From contig NZ_AKKA01000008.1 of assembly GCF_000282035.1 (NCBI RefSeq), forward strand, positions 124,001 to 188,000: DNA of 64,000 bases, read 5' to 3'. The stretch comes from Rhizobium sp. CF122. Its GTDB lineage: Bacteria > Pseudomonadota > Alphaproteobacteria > Rhizobiales > Rhizobiaceae. The position numbers and the translations under genes are program-made. The notes under the pieces are model-generated. The model did not search any database, had not been told where the DNA came from, and saw only the letters and a list, made by a program, of their open reading frames with translations. Below are positions 1 to 7,952 of this stretch, in pieces (positions within the stretch are counted from its first letter, which is position 1; each line of letters begins with the position of its first letter).

Positions 1-228
1 AAGGAAGACGCGATCAAGCACATCAACCGAGGTCCCAAGCCGGTCCTTGCTGCGATCAAGGTGCATCAAGCATGATCTCGTGCTGTGGATGATCAGGCGT
101 TCGGAGACAATTGTTTGAGCGCTTAGCTAATGCCCAGCAGGTCCTGCTTGCCGCCGGTCGAGTATTGGCGCGGAACCGGCCCCAGCCAAGCAGCGACATC
201 GCGCGCCTTTGAGAAGCGTGCTCCAGTT
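1..228 (-). pseudogene. IS110-family transposase remnant (C-terminal part, frameshifted)
   Basis: On the minus strand, bases about 225 to 140 encode ARDVAAWLGPVPRQYSTGG followed by KQDLLGIS, the typical WLG-P-Q-STGGK-LGIS block of IS110/IS116/IS902 transposases. A stop follows directly. In a different minus frame the match continues as RLIIHSTRSCLMHLDRS (about 95 to 30) and KDRLG, corresponding to the family's LR-LLIHGARS-LDR segment. The reading frame is therefore broken at least once, and the element runs off the left edge of the window. The neighbouring ZIP gene stops at 243, so the remnant lies directly downstream of it. The recognition rests on motif memory, not a search. Confidence 0.7.
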
Positions 229-242
229 GTTGGCGGTTGGCG

Positions 243-1445
243 TCAGATCTTGACGAGCATGGCGGTCACATACATGAACGCCAGTCCGGCCGCGATGCCG
301 CCGAACGCCGTAGGGCTGAGGACCTGCGCGTAGTCCCCACGGTTGCCGTCCTTTGCGAGCAACGCCGTGACTTCGACGATAACCTGCGCGATAGCGCCGG
401 CGCCGATCGCCAGGGCGATCGCGGTCCAGTGCGGGGCAACGGCCAAGCTGCCGAGCCAGATGCCCAGAACCGCAGGACCGCCGGCCAGCAGCGTCAGGCC
501 CACAAAGTGAACGAGCTTCGGCCGGATCTTCAAGATGGGGGCGGCGATGCCGATGCCCTCGGTGATATTGTGGAGGGCAAAACCGAGCACCAGGAACGTT
601 CCGAGTCCCGCCGCGCCGGCCGCGAAAGCCGCGCCGATGGCGAGACCTTCGCCGAAATTGTGCAGTCCGATACCGAGGGCGATATAAGTCGCGAGCGCGA
701 GGCCCGTCGGAGAGCCGTGGCGACGGCCGACCGCGACCAGCGCCAGGAAACTCGCTGCCGCAACCAGGACGACCATGACGCTTCCCTGGAAGATCGCAGC
801 CGACTGGTTCGCAAATTCCAGCGCCTCGATCATCGTGTCGACGAGCAGGAAGGCGAGCAGCCCGACCGTCATGGCCAGCAGAAAGGTCATCGTGCCACGG
901 CCGGCGCCACGAAGCGCCGGGTAGCAAAGCAATCCGATCGCGACGGGCAGGATTCCGACGAAGGCGCCAAGGATGCCCTGAGACACCAACGCGCCTAGGC
1001 TGGCCTTGGGCGTCGGGACGGCAACCGGGATTTCATGATCGAAGGTGGCGCCCGTGTTGGTGACGAACGTGACCTTGTGCGCTTCGCCGAGAACCCAAGG
1101 GAAGGGGAGCGCCACCCAGGCCGTGTCGCCGCGGGAGATCGTTCCGGCAGGTTCCTGCCTGAACTGCCAGTAGGCGGCGTCGACCTGTACCTGCGCGATC
1201 GTCATCGGCTCCGATCCGCCGGCGCGGACGAGCATCCGCAAGCCGTCCTGATCGAGCACGGTGCGCTCGACGCTCAGGTTTTCGACCGGCGGAGCACCGT
1301 TGTTGAAGCCTCGCAGCGGGTCGCTTTGCAACAGCCAAAGCACTGCGGCAGCCAACACGACCAAGGGTAAGAGGAGCCACAGAAGATGCTGGCGGCTCGG
1401 CGCGACCGTGGAGACGGGTAGGAGGTTGCGCGGGTTCTCATTCAT
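243..1445 (-). CDS. ZIP-family divalent metal transporter with N-terminal periplasmic domain
   Basis: 400 residues. A single hydrophobic segment (about residues 24-40) is followed by a soluble stretch of about 110 residues (45-155) that looks like an extracytoplasmic beta-rich domain. Next comes a multi-spanning ZIP core. The ZIP signature helices are visible as HNFGEGLAIGAAFAAG (about 262-277) and HNITEGIGIAAPI (about 292-304), which carry the His, Asn and Glu residues that bind metal in ZIP proteins. ZIP proteins move Zn, Fe, Mn or related ions into the cytoplasm. The gene overlaps the upstream oxidase by four bases (ATGA), so the two are almost certainly co-translated. The two MntR-like boxes upstream of the operon point to Mn or Fe as substrate; this is inference. 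Confidence 0.85.
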   Translation of the reverse strand: MNENPRNLLPVSTVAPSRQHLLWLLLPLVVLAAAVLWLLQSDPLRGFNNGAPPVENLSVERTVLDQDGLRMLVRAGGSEPMTIAQVQVDAAYWQFRQEPAGTISRGDTAWVALPFPWVLGEAHKVTFVTNTGATFDHEIPVAVPTPKASLGALVSQGILGAFVGILPVAIGLLCYPALRGAGRGTMTFLLAMTVGLLAFLLVDTMIEALEFANQSAAIFQGSVMVVLVAAASFLALVAVGRRHGSPTGLALATYIALGIGLHNFGEGLAIGAAFAAGAAGLGTFLVLGFALHNITEGIGIAAPILKIRPKLVHFVGLTLLAGGPAVLGIWLGSLAVAPHWTAIALAIGAGAIAQVIVEVTALLAKDGNRGDYAQVLSPTAFGGIAAGLAFMYVTAMLVKI

Positions 1446-2572
1446 GACAGCGTCTCCACAACATCGAACATGCCCATCCAGCCGAGCTCGGTGAATTCGG
1501 ATTGGTGGGCGTGGAACATGTAAAGCCCGGCTTCATGTTCCTTGAAGGTGAACTCCAGGATGCCGCGCTGCGCCTGGCATTGCGTGATGAGGTCGACTGT
1601 CCGCAGCGTCGGCGCCAGCGTCGTTCCCGTGTCGTAGTAGTCGAAGAAGTTCCCATGGAGATGGAACGAGTTGATCGGGTCGAACTCCGTGATGTTCACC
1701 AGATAGATGCGGACCGGGCGGCCTTTTTCGATCCTGATCGGCTCCTTGGCGTAGCAATGGGCGATGGTGTTGCAGGCATAGAACTCGTTCTCGCCGTCGA
1801 AATTGGTGTCGAAGGCGTTCATGACCATCGCCAGTTCCTGCCATTCGGCATTTTCCGGCGAGCCATGCAGGCGGGACTTCGCCACCTCGGCGTTGTCGGG
1901 GTGGCGCGCTGGATCGGGATCGATCACGAAGAGGCCGTACATGCCCTTGTGGATGTGGCGGGCCAGCGGCAGGGCATGGCAGTGATACAGGTGGCAGCCG
2001 AAGGGTCTGGCGTCGAACTCGTAGACGAACTCCTCGCCAGGGCCGATGACGCCGGCTCCAGGGACACCGTCCATGCGTGACGAGTGGATGCCGTGGAAAT
2101 GCAAGGAATGAGGATGCGAGCCGTTGTTGATGAGCTTGATGCTCAGGCGCTCCCCCTCGGTCGCCCGAAGGGCGGGACCGGGGACGCGGCCGTTGTAGGT
2201 CCAGGCGGGAAACATGACGCCGGGTGCGATTTCGATTTCCTTTTCTTCGACGGCGATTTCGAAGCGGCGCAGCTTGCGCCCGTCGGGCAGATCGCTCAAC
2301 TCGCCCGTATACCAGTCGGTGAGAATGCTCGTCGGATCGAACCCGTTGCGGGCATTGTCGACATTTCCAACGGTGATCATCGCACCGTGGGCGGAATGGT
2401 GGGCGGGAGCAATGTCGCCGCTCTTCATGGCGGAGACCGCGGCACCATGATCGCCGGAATGGGCCTGTTGAGCCGCCGTGTTGACGGTGCAGATGCTCGT
2501 GGCACCGAGTGTTGCGATCCCGCCTCCGAGGAGGCTTCTCCTGCTCAAGGCCGTCTGTGCCCACTTCAACAT
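1442..2572 (-). CDS. Multicopper oxidase, exported
   Basis: 376 residues from the ATG at 2572, which has GGAG about 12 bases upstream; an in-frame TTG at 2596 would add eight residues. The N-terminus has a twin-arginine-like segment, LSRRSLLGGG, before a hydrophobic stretch, so Tat export of a folded copper enzyme is likely. Cupredoxin copper ligand motifs are present: HSLHFHGIH, YHCHALPLARHIHKGM, NSFHLHGNF and YMFHAHQSEF. It is shorter than CopA/CueO-type oxidases and lacks a long Met-rich region. It forms an operon with the ZIP transporter. The enzyme could oxidise Cu(I), Fe(II) or Mn(II) in the periplasm. The MntR-type operators make a manganese or iron role worth considering, but the sequence does not settle the substrate. 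Confidence 0.88.
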   Translation of the reverse strand: MLKWAQTALSRRSLLGGGIATLGATSICTVNTAAQQAHSGDHGAAVSAMKSGDIAPAHHSAHGAMITVGNVDNARNGFDPTSILTDWYTGELSDLPDGRKLRRFEIAVEEKEIEIAPGVMFPAWTYNGRVPGPALRATEGERLSIKLINNGSHPHSLHFHGIHSSRMDGVPGAGVIGPGEEFVYEFDARPFGCHLYHCHALPLARHIHKGMYGLFVIDPDPARHPDNAEVAKSRLHGSPENAEWQELAMVMNAFDTNFDGENEFYACNTIAHCYAKEPIRIEKGRPVRIYLVNITEFDPINSFHLHGNFFDYYDTGTTLAPTLRTVDLITQCQAQRGILEFTFKEHEAGLYMFHAHQSEFTELGWMGMFDVVETLS

Positions 2573-2624
2573 TTTAGAGGAGGCTCCAATTAGCAATTTA
2601 AATGAAATAGAGCATTATAGCATG

Positions 2625-2645
2625 ATTATAGCAAGAGCTATATTT
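2625..2645. promoter_or_regulatory. MntR-box-like palindrome 1
   Basis: TATAGC-AAGA-GCTATA at 2627-2642 is a perfect inverted repeat with a four-base spacer and AT-rich flanks. It matches the known enterobacterial MntR operator core ATAGC-N4-GCTAT. It lies between the oxidase/ZIP operon and the divergent mntR gene, nearer to the oxidase start, where Mn-MntR could repress that operon. Confidence 0.75.
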
Positions 2646-2671
2646 CTGGCCCGCAGGTAAATGAAGATTGG

Positions 2672-2693
2672 AAATATAGCCGTTGCTATGTTA
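2672..2693. promoter_or_regulatory. MntR-box-like palindrome 2
   Basis: TATAGC-CGTT-GCTATG at 2675-2690, flanked by AAA and TTA, follows the same ATAGC-N4-GCTAT pattern as the first box, 48 bases away centre to centre. It lies about 45 bases before the mntR start, so it could serve autoregulation. Two copies with matching arms in a 137-bp gap are unlikely by chance. Confidence 0.75.
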
Positions 2694-2733
2694 GCGTAAT
2701 GCTCGAGAAAAATTATGAGCAGGCGGAATTGAA

Positions 2734-3195
2734 TTGAACGAGAAGCTTCGTCAGTCGATCGAAATTGAGAGTGCGCTTGTCGCTGCCGACACCCAGATGG
2801 AAAGCTTCCGGCAGGCGCGGAACAACCGCCGCAGCGAACTCGTGGAAGATTACGTCGAGCTCATCGCCGACCTTCTCGCCGACCGCGGCGAGGCGCGGCA
2901 GGTGGATATTGCCCAGCGCCTGGGCGTTGCGCAGCCGACGGTCGCCAAGATGCTGAAGCGGCTGATTGCGGAAGGTTATATCCAGCAGCGCCCGTATCGG
3001 GGTGTTTTCCTGACGGGTACCGGCAAGGAATTGGCGCGCGTCAGTCGCGAGAGGCATCAGATCGTGGAATTGTTTCTCTGCTCTATCGGCGTCAGCATAG
3101 AGACGGCGCGGATGGATGCGGAGGGTATTGAGCATCACGTCAGTCCTGAAACTTTGGAGGCCATGAAGCGGTTCACGCCCAAGCGACACCTGTAA
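2734..3195 (+). CDS. mntR: MntR, manganese-responsive DtxR-family regulator
   Basis: 153 residues from a TTG start at 2734 with a GGCGG-type ribosome site about eight bases upstream. A winged helix-turn-helix is evident at about residues 53-85 ([21 protein letters not shown], then a GYIQQ wing), followed by the helical dimerisation and metal region with [14 protein letters not shown] and VSPETLEAM. The length and layout fit the MntR branch of the DtxR family, which has no SH3 domain. MntR binds DNA when loaded with Mn(II) and shuts off Mn uptake genes. It is divergent from the oxidase/ZIP operon, and two ATAGC-N4-GCTAT palindromes lie between them, which makes that operon its likely target. 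Confidence 0.88.
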   Translation: MNEKLRQSIEIESALVAADTQMESFRQARNNRRSELVEDYVELIADLLADRGEARQVDIAQRLGVAQPTVAKMLKRLIAEGYIQQRPYRGVFLTGTGKELARVSRERHQIVELFLCSIGVSIETARMDAEGIEHHVSPETLEAMKRFTPKRHL

Positions 3196-3239
3196 AGCGA
3201 TCCGTCAAATGATCGCCGTTTAATTTCCGAGGTCTCTGC

Positions 3240-3375
3240 GCCCAGCATACGCACAGCAAGCAAGCAGAAAACGGGAGCCTTGGGTGCACGGGCGCGGCTG
3301 GTGGCCGCTAAAGTATTGACTGCGTTGATCATTGCGGACCCCAACGCAAAGTACATCATGGACTTCGTGGTGTGA
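3240..3375 (+). other. Unassigned open frame between mntR and the Fur-family gene
   Basis: An open plus-strand frame without a convincing start ends at the TGA at 3373. Its last part reads ARARLVAAKVLTALIIADP then NAKYIMDFVV. The composition looks protein-like rather than random, but I do not recognise a family. It may be the tail of a decayed gene that once stood between mntR and the Fur gene. It could also be chance. Confidence 0.25.
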
Positions 3376-3377
3376 GA

Positions 3378-3800
3378 ATGGACGATCTGTCGTTAGCCGA
3401 ACTCGAGAACCGATGCCAGCAGGGCGGACTGCGAGTGACCGCGAACTTGCGCGAAATCCTCGAAGCGTTGATCACCCGACCGGATCACCCGGATGTCGAT
3501 TCGCTGCATGAACGCCTGTGGGCACGAGGGAGGCGCGTGTCCCTGGCGACCGTCTACAGGAATTTGGGCCATCTGGTCGCGGCGGGCGTCGTTGCCGAGC
3601 AACATTTTGGACCGGGAAAAGCGCGATACGAAGTCGCCACGCCCCACGACCATCTCATCGACATTTCGACCGGCAAGATCATTGAGTTTTGCGAACCGCG
3701 CCTCAATGCTCTTGAAGAGAAAATAGCCGCACAGATGGGATATCGAGTCGTTCGAAGGCGACTAGAGCTTTATGCGGTGCCGCTTGACGAGAGATCTTGA
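3378..3800 (+). CDS. Fur-family metal-responsive regulator (Fur/Mur-like)
   Basis: 140 residues from the ATG at 3378; a GTG two codons upstream (3372) is an alternative. The N-terminal winged helix contains the Fur-family stretch RVSLATVYRNLGHLVAAGVV (about residues 54-73). The metal-binding dimerisation part shows YEVATPHDHLIDISTGKIIEF, corresponding to the family's HHDHLIC...GKVIEF block. It lacks the C-terminal CxxC zinc motifs of classical Fur, as rhizobial Fur/Mur proteins often do. It lies 182 bases downstream of mntR on the same strand. Mur senses Mn in rhizobia, so the pair may give layered Mn/Fe control; Irr is a less likely alternative. The ribosome site is weak. Confidence 0.82.
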   Translation: MDDLSLAELENRCQQGGLRVTANLREILEALITRPDHPDVDSLHERLWARGRRVSLATVYRNLGHLVAAGVVAEQHFGPGKARYEVATPHDHLIDISTGKIIEFCEPRLNALEEKIAAQMGYRVVRRRLELYAVPLDERS

Positions 3801-3974
3801 ACATGGCGGCAACGCAGTCGTTGGCGGCCGACAGGTGCACCGACTTCCGGCCAAAACGTCCAAGGAGCGAGGCGCCAGGTCGCGGGATTCCTACCGCTCA
3901 CTCGGGGCACGGTGATGGCCCTTGCTACCGAATAGCGGAAAATTGAGATAACGCTGCCATTCGAGAGGTTGCGG

Positions 3975-5348
3975 TCAGCCCTCCGGGGGCGACGCAAACC
4001 GGTTGGCATCGAACTGGTCTGTGGCGGCGACAGGAATGATTGCCCCACCTGATGCCGCGGCATCCGGGTAATGCTGAACCGTGCGGCGGGAAACGCGAGG
4101 CGCTCTCATTCCAATCACCTCGCCAGGAGTATGCAGCGCCCATTTCATCAGCGCCGCGCCTGAGGTCGATCCGAACGAACCTGTGTCTTCCCAGGAAGCA
4201 GTCATTGGCAGGGAAGCGATCACGTCCGCCCCCTTCTGCAAGGCCTCGCGCGCGGCAGCGAAAGGTTCGAAGCCGGAATAGGTAGGCAATGCAGATGTCC
4301 GTCTACCCGGAGGCGCGTCGATCGGGCCGATCGATGCAGTCTCCAGCTTGGCATCGATACCCGCGTCGCCGCCCCGAGCGGCCGGCCGCATCGCCGGTAT
4401 CGGAATCGGTCGTGATGAAAGATCCACGGAGGACCGTTCGTCATCCCTCCCGAACGCGTCGGGCTGCAGGGCCAGCCCATTCAATGCGCGGCTTCGAGGC
4501 GTGGGCAGGAGCGCTGTCACGAGGCTTCTGTCCGTGGAGTCGCGGCTCGACGTGCCTGACGCGCCTGCGTCGTCGTCTTCTCCGGTAGTGCTGGCGATCT
4601 GGATGGAGGCGTGGCCGACGCGCTTCTTGTAGTTCGCAACTGCCTGGTTATATCCCGGCAGTGGGCGGCCATCCGCTGGAAGATGCATCGTCTGCCCGCT
4701 CGGGAATATTCGAACGAGTTCTTGCCGAGACATGCGGGGCCAAGCCCGGACGTTGCCGACGTCGAGATGCACGAAGGGCGAACCCGAGGTTGGGTAGTAT
4801 CCGACACCGCCGACCTGCATCTGCATTGCAAGGGCACGCAGCGTCGAAAGCTTCACGCCGGGAACGTAAAAGTCCATCGCCTTGCCAAGCATGTGCTGGC
4901 TCTTCTTGGCGACACCGGTCGTGCGCGAGCGGTTGCGGAGCATGTTGTTGGTCGCCGGAGAACGGTAGGCGGAGACGATGTGGATATAGTCCTTCGCGCC
5001 GCTGCGCTTGTACACCTCCCAGACCAGGTCAAGCAGCCGCGGATCCATCCGGGTTGGTTCGTTCCTTCGCCAGTCGCGCAGGAACCGATTTATCTGAGAC
5101 AGGCCCTTTGGGTCGAACCTTCCGTCGCGCTTATAGATAATCGTGGCCTTCTCGCCCGTATGGGTGAAGAACAGCTTCAGCGCACGATCTTCCGCGGAGG
5201 CTAATGATGCAGAGCCGGCTAGCGCAGGCAGCGCGAACAGAGCCGGCAGGATGGTCTGCGCGACGAGCCGTTCTACACGCGACAGCAGTGCCGCAACCCC
5301 GCCGCCCAAGGTTCCACCCAAGAATCCTTTCACTGGATACTTTGACAC
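3975..5348 (-). CDS. DUF882/YcbK-type peptidoglycan peptidase (M15-like), exported
   Basis: About 457 residues from a GTG at 5348 preceded by GGGACGGG; a TTG at 5369 is an alternative start. A hydrophobic segment (about 27-48, TILPALFALPALAGSASLASA) looks like a signal peptide or anchor. The DUF882 domain (about 55-230) contains HIVSAYRSPATNNMLR, the SQHMLGKAMDF metal-site motif and FVHLDVGNVRAW, as in LAS-type D,D- or L,D-carboxypeptidases that trim peptidoglycan. The remaining 220 or so residues are low-complexity and rich in Ser, Arg and Pro, with no recognised domain. It sits inside the metal island, convergent with the Fur-family gene. Confidence 0.8.
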   Translation of the reverse strand: MSKYPVKGFLGGTLGGGVAALLSRVERLVAQTILPALFALPALAGSASLASAEDRALKLFFTHTGEKATIIYKRDGRFDPKGLSQINRFLRDWRRNEPTRMDPRLLDLVWEVYKRSGAKDYIHIVSAYRSPATNNMLRNRSRTTGVAKKSQHMLGKAMDFYVPGVKLSTLRALAMQMQVGGVGYYPTSGSPFVHLDVGNVRAWPRMSRQELVRIFPSGQTMHLPADGRPLPGYNQAVANYKKRVGHASIQIASTTGEDDDAGASGTSSRDSTDRSLVTALLPTPRSRALNGLALQPDAFGRDDERSSVDLSSRPIPIPAMRPAARGGDAGIDAKLETASIGPIDAPPGRRTSALPTYSGFEPFAAAREALQKGADVIASLPMTASWEDTGSFGSTSGAALMKWALHTPGEVIGMRAPRVSRRTVQHYPDAAASGGAIIPVAATDQFDANRFASPPEG

Positions 5349-5564
5349 GATCAATCCCGTCCCACACAAAACACTCGACGACGTGCGGGAACGTCCGCAT
5401 CCATCGCGCTTAGTAAAGCCACGTTATGGTCAACGAACTCTTAATAGTCGGAGCTCCGCTCGGCGAATTGAGGATTGCGCGGGCCATCCGAGGAAGGCCA
5501 GGCTGACAGCAAGCGGCTCCGGCTGCCTACCTTCATGCAGCAGCCCGGCGATGTTTTCGCATTC

Positions 5565-5578
5565 TTGATTTAAATCAA
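5565..5578. promoter_or_regulatory. FNR/FixK-type anaerobox
   Basis: TTGATTTAAATCAA is a perfect 14-bp palindrome and an exact match to the FNR/FixK consensus TTGAT-N4-ATCAA. Its centre is about 82 bases upstream of the 5654 start, so a class II promoter would begin transcription near 5613. The gap from 5349 to 5653 otherwise holds only the palindrome at 5621. Confidence 0.8.
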
Positions 5579-5620
5579 AGAAGCACGCGACTGGCAGGCT
5601 CATTGTTCGCTTGTCAAGGT

Positions 5621-5636
5621 GGCTGCATATGCAGCC
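5621..5636. promoter_or_regulatory. Perfect 16-bp palindrome GGCTGCATATGCAGCC
   Basis: GGCTGCAT-ATGCAGCC is perfectly self-complementary and ends only a few bases before the GGAGGG ribosome site of the 5654 gene. It could be a repressor operator or an RNA hairpin in the leader. No known regulator's consensus comes to mind. Confidence 0.5.
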
Positions 5637-5653
5637 CGGCGGAGGGTCGTTCA

Positions 5654-5959
5654 ATGGCGAACACAATCTTGCATGTCCAGTCCGAGACATCCCCGGCGAC
5701 GCCTGCTCATGTTTCGGTTCCAGTGCTTGGCGCGACGCTAGCCGTCTTCGCCTCCATTTCGTTCCTGCTGTGCATGCTGCTCGGCTTCGTCGCGCCCGAA
5801 TGGGGTCTTCATAGGCCATGGCTGCAGTTCTTTCTCGGCCTGACGGGCTTCGATCTTCAAAGCCTGGCGCTGGGCCTCCTTCAAAGCGTCATGTTCGGCG
5901 CCTATGCAGGAGCATCGATCGCCGCGATCTCCAATTTCATCAGCCGGTGTTTCGGCTGA
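5654..5959 (+). CDS. Small two-TM membrane protein (DUF5676-like)
   Basis: 101 residues from the ATG at 5654, chosen because GGAGGG sits seven bases upstream. Two hydrophobic helices are clear, at about residues 21-46 ([20 protein letters not shown]) and 70-95 ([20 protein letters not shown]), with a WG-containing loop between them. The size and layout resemble the DUF5676 membrane proteins often found beside heavy-metal genes; no biochemical role is known. A perfect FNR/FixK box lies 82 bases upstream, suggesting induction by low oxygen. The P-type ATPase remnant follows 23 bases downstream. Confidence 0.65.
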   Translation: MANTILHVQSETSPATPAHVSVPVLGATLAVFASISFLLCMLLGFVAPEWGLHRPWLQFFLGLTGFDLQSLALGLLQSVMFGAYAGASIAAISNFISRCFG

Positions 5960-5982
5960 GCAGGGGAGCGGAGCCCGCGCAC

Positions 5983-6438
<456 letters not shown>

Positions 6439-6527
6439 GCCGGGACCCGCGGGAGCACGATCTGTGGGTGCCTGTCCTGCGCAGGATGGACGCAGGTGGA
6501 AGAAGACCACGCAAGAGGAGAACGGAC

Positions 6528-6935
6528 ATGACGATGACAAGATTGCCAAAGGCAGCCGTGCTGGCCGCGCTGATCGCGGCCGGCGGAACTGGTCTCACGC
6601 TTGCGCAGACCAACGATGCCGGCCCGCATCATCCTGCGACGCCGGCACAGGCAACCCCGCCGTCCGACGCGGACGATGGAACGACGGGGCAGGGCCCGGG
6701 AGCCATGCCCGGCCGGACTGGCATGATGCCGTCCGGCATGATGGGCGGCAGGCCGATGATGGCGATGCACGGACACATGATGAAGATTATGTTCGCGGTC
6801 GCCGACGCCGACGGGGACGGCGCGCTGTCCTTCGAGGAGGTGACGGCGATCCATAAGCGGATATTCGACAGCGTGGACGCGAACAAGGACGGCAAGGTCA
6901 CGACCGAGGAAATTCACGTGTTCATGCGGCCTTAG
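6528..6935 (+). CDS. Secreted EF-hand calcium-binding protein
   Basis: 135 residues from ATG 6528, with AAGAGGAG about eight bases upstream. A signal peptide (about 1-26, ending GLTLAQ) is followed by a low-complexity Pro/Gly/Met/His-rich linker (about 30-85, with GMMPSGMMGGRPMMAMHGHM). Two EF-hand loops follow, DADGDGALSFEEV (about 95-107) and DANKDGKVTTEEI (about 118-130). The Met/His-rich linker could bind copper, while the EF hands would bind Ca(II). Similar proteins are common in rhizobial metal loci, but their function is not established. It lies 89 bases after the ATPase remnant on the same strand. Confidence 0.8.
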   Translation: MTMTRLPKAAVLAALIAAGGTGLTLAQTNDAGPHHPATPAQATPPSDADDGTTGQGPGAMPGRTGMMPSGMMGGRPMMAMHGHMMKIMFAVADADGDGALSFEEVTAIHKRIFDSVDANKDGKVTTEEIHVFMRP

Positions 6936-7031
6936 CGGAGCCGGCGGATCCGTTTTCGGAGGTTCTGTGAATAGTCGCGGAGCCTCCGCTGATATGATAA
7001 GATCGAAGTGCATCATCCACGGGAGGGGGAG

Positions 7032-7400
7032 ATGCGTCGCGTCCTTCTGTCCCTGATCCTTTGCGCGCAGTCCGCATCGATGTCGGCGGCGTCCGGGCTT
7101 GCCGTCTTCCACACCGCTTCTCTTAGCGGCAGCCGGTCGGTCAGTCTCAGTCTGGCGGAGGGCGGTCCCTCCCGCGATCCGGCCTTCGATTTCGACGTCG
7201 TCATCACGCTGTCGGAATTCGACGGTGGCGGGGCTGTACTCTATCGGGACGGAGGAAGGCACAAGGCGAGCGTACGCTGCCTTTCGCCCGCCATGGTACG
7301 GATCAATTCCGCCGACTATGCGATCGACGTTTCGGCGCGGCCGGGAACCGACTGGAAGCATGATCTCTGGGCTGCGCTCTGCACCGCTCAGGTGTCCTGA
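7032..7400 (+). CDS. Hypothetical secreted protein
   Basis: 122 residues from the ATG at 7032, directly after a GGGAGGGGGA ribosome site. The first 20 or so residues (VLLSLILCAQSASMSAASG) form a signal peptide. The mature part has no family I recognise; it includes FDFDVVITLSEFDGGGAVLY and two cysteines. It is convergent with the DUF411 gene. Its place in a copper locus suggests a periplasmic role, which is only context. Confidence 0.6.
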   Translation: MRRVLLSLILCAQSASMSAASGLAVFHTASLSGSRSVSLSLAEGGPSRDPAFDFDVVITLSEFDGGGAVLYRDGGRHKASVRCLSPAMVRINSADYAIDVSARPGTDWKHDLWAALCTAQVS

Positions 7401-7434
7401 ACGGCCGTACGGCATGGTTTGATCGATCGAGGCG

Positions 7435-7896
7435 TCAGCCCTTTCGGGGGCGGACCTCCATGAACACGTATGGCGCTTCGGTCCCTGACGGAATAGCATA
7501 GACGTCATAGGACGTTTGCGGGTCGTCGCCCATTCCCAACGAACCAGGCGGCATCCCCGGTACGGCCAGCCCTCGGACTGGCGGCCGCTCCCGCAGCAGC
7601 CGCTGGACGGCCTCGAGCGGCACATGTCCCTCGAGGTAGTATTCCTCGACAACGGCGGTGTGGCAGCCCTCCAAGTCGGCAGGCACGCCCAGCCGCGCCT
7701 TGACCGCGGCAAGGTTGTCGGTGTCGCGGGCGTCGACGGAAAATCCTGCCGCGGCCATTGCCTTCGACCATTCATGACAGCAGCCGCAGTTCGGATCCTT
7801 GTAGACCGTCATCTTCGCCGGCGCGGCGGCGAGGGCCCCTCCGCCAAGGAACGCCAGGGCGGATGCCGCCATTGCGATGAAGCTTCTCCTGTGCAT
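7435..7896 (-). CDS. DUF411 periplasmic metal-binding protein
   Basis: 153 residues, with GAGGAG about nine bases before ATG 7896. A signal peptide (about 1-24, SALAFLGGGALAAAPA) precedes a DUF411 domain. The Cys motif KDPNCGCCHEW (about 33-43), EGCHTAVVEEYYLEGHVP (about 76-93) and GLAVPGMPPGS are typical of this family. Members are found in copper and other metal resistance operons as presumed periplasmic metal binders. It is the last gene of the minus-strand copper operon, separated from cusF by a 56-bp gap that holds a strong hairpin. Expression may therefore be tuned separately. Confidence 0.85.
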   Translation of the reverse strand: MHRRSFIAMAASALAFLGGGALAAAPAKMTVYKDPNCGCCHEWSKAMAAAGFSVDARDTDNLAAVKARLGVPADLEGCHTAVVEEYYLEGHVPLEAVQRLLRERPPVRGLAVPGMPPGSLGMGDDPQTSYDVYAIPSGTEAPYVFMEVRPRKG

Positions 7897-7915
7897 CGTC
7901 TCAACTCCTCGATGT

Positions 7916-7945
7916 CCTGCCGCCCGGTTGGATCCGGGCGGCAGG
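7916..7945. repeat. GC-rich hairpin between cusF and the DUF411 gene
   Basis: CCTGCCGCCCG and CGGGCGGCAGG form a stem of 11 pairs around GTTGGATC. No T-run follows on the minus strand, so it is not a standard intrinsic terminator. It could be an RNA-stabilising or attenuating structure within the operon. Confidence 0.55.
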
Positions 7946-7952
7946 AGTCTCG

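Noticed and set aside
1..75. Plus-strand open frame ending at TGA 73-75
   Set aside because: The minus strand carries IS110 transposase motifs over the same bases, so the plus frame is a shadow.
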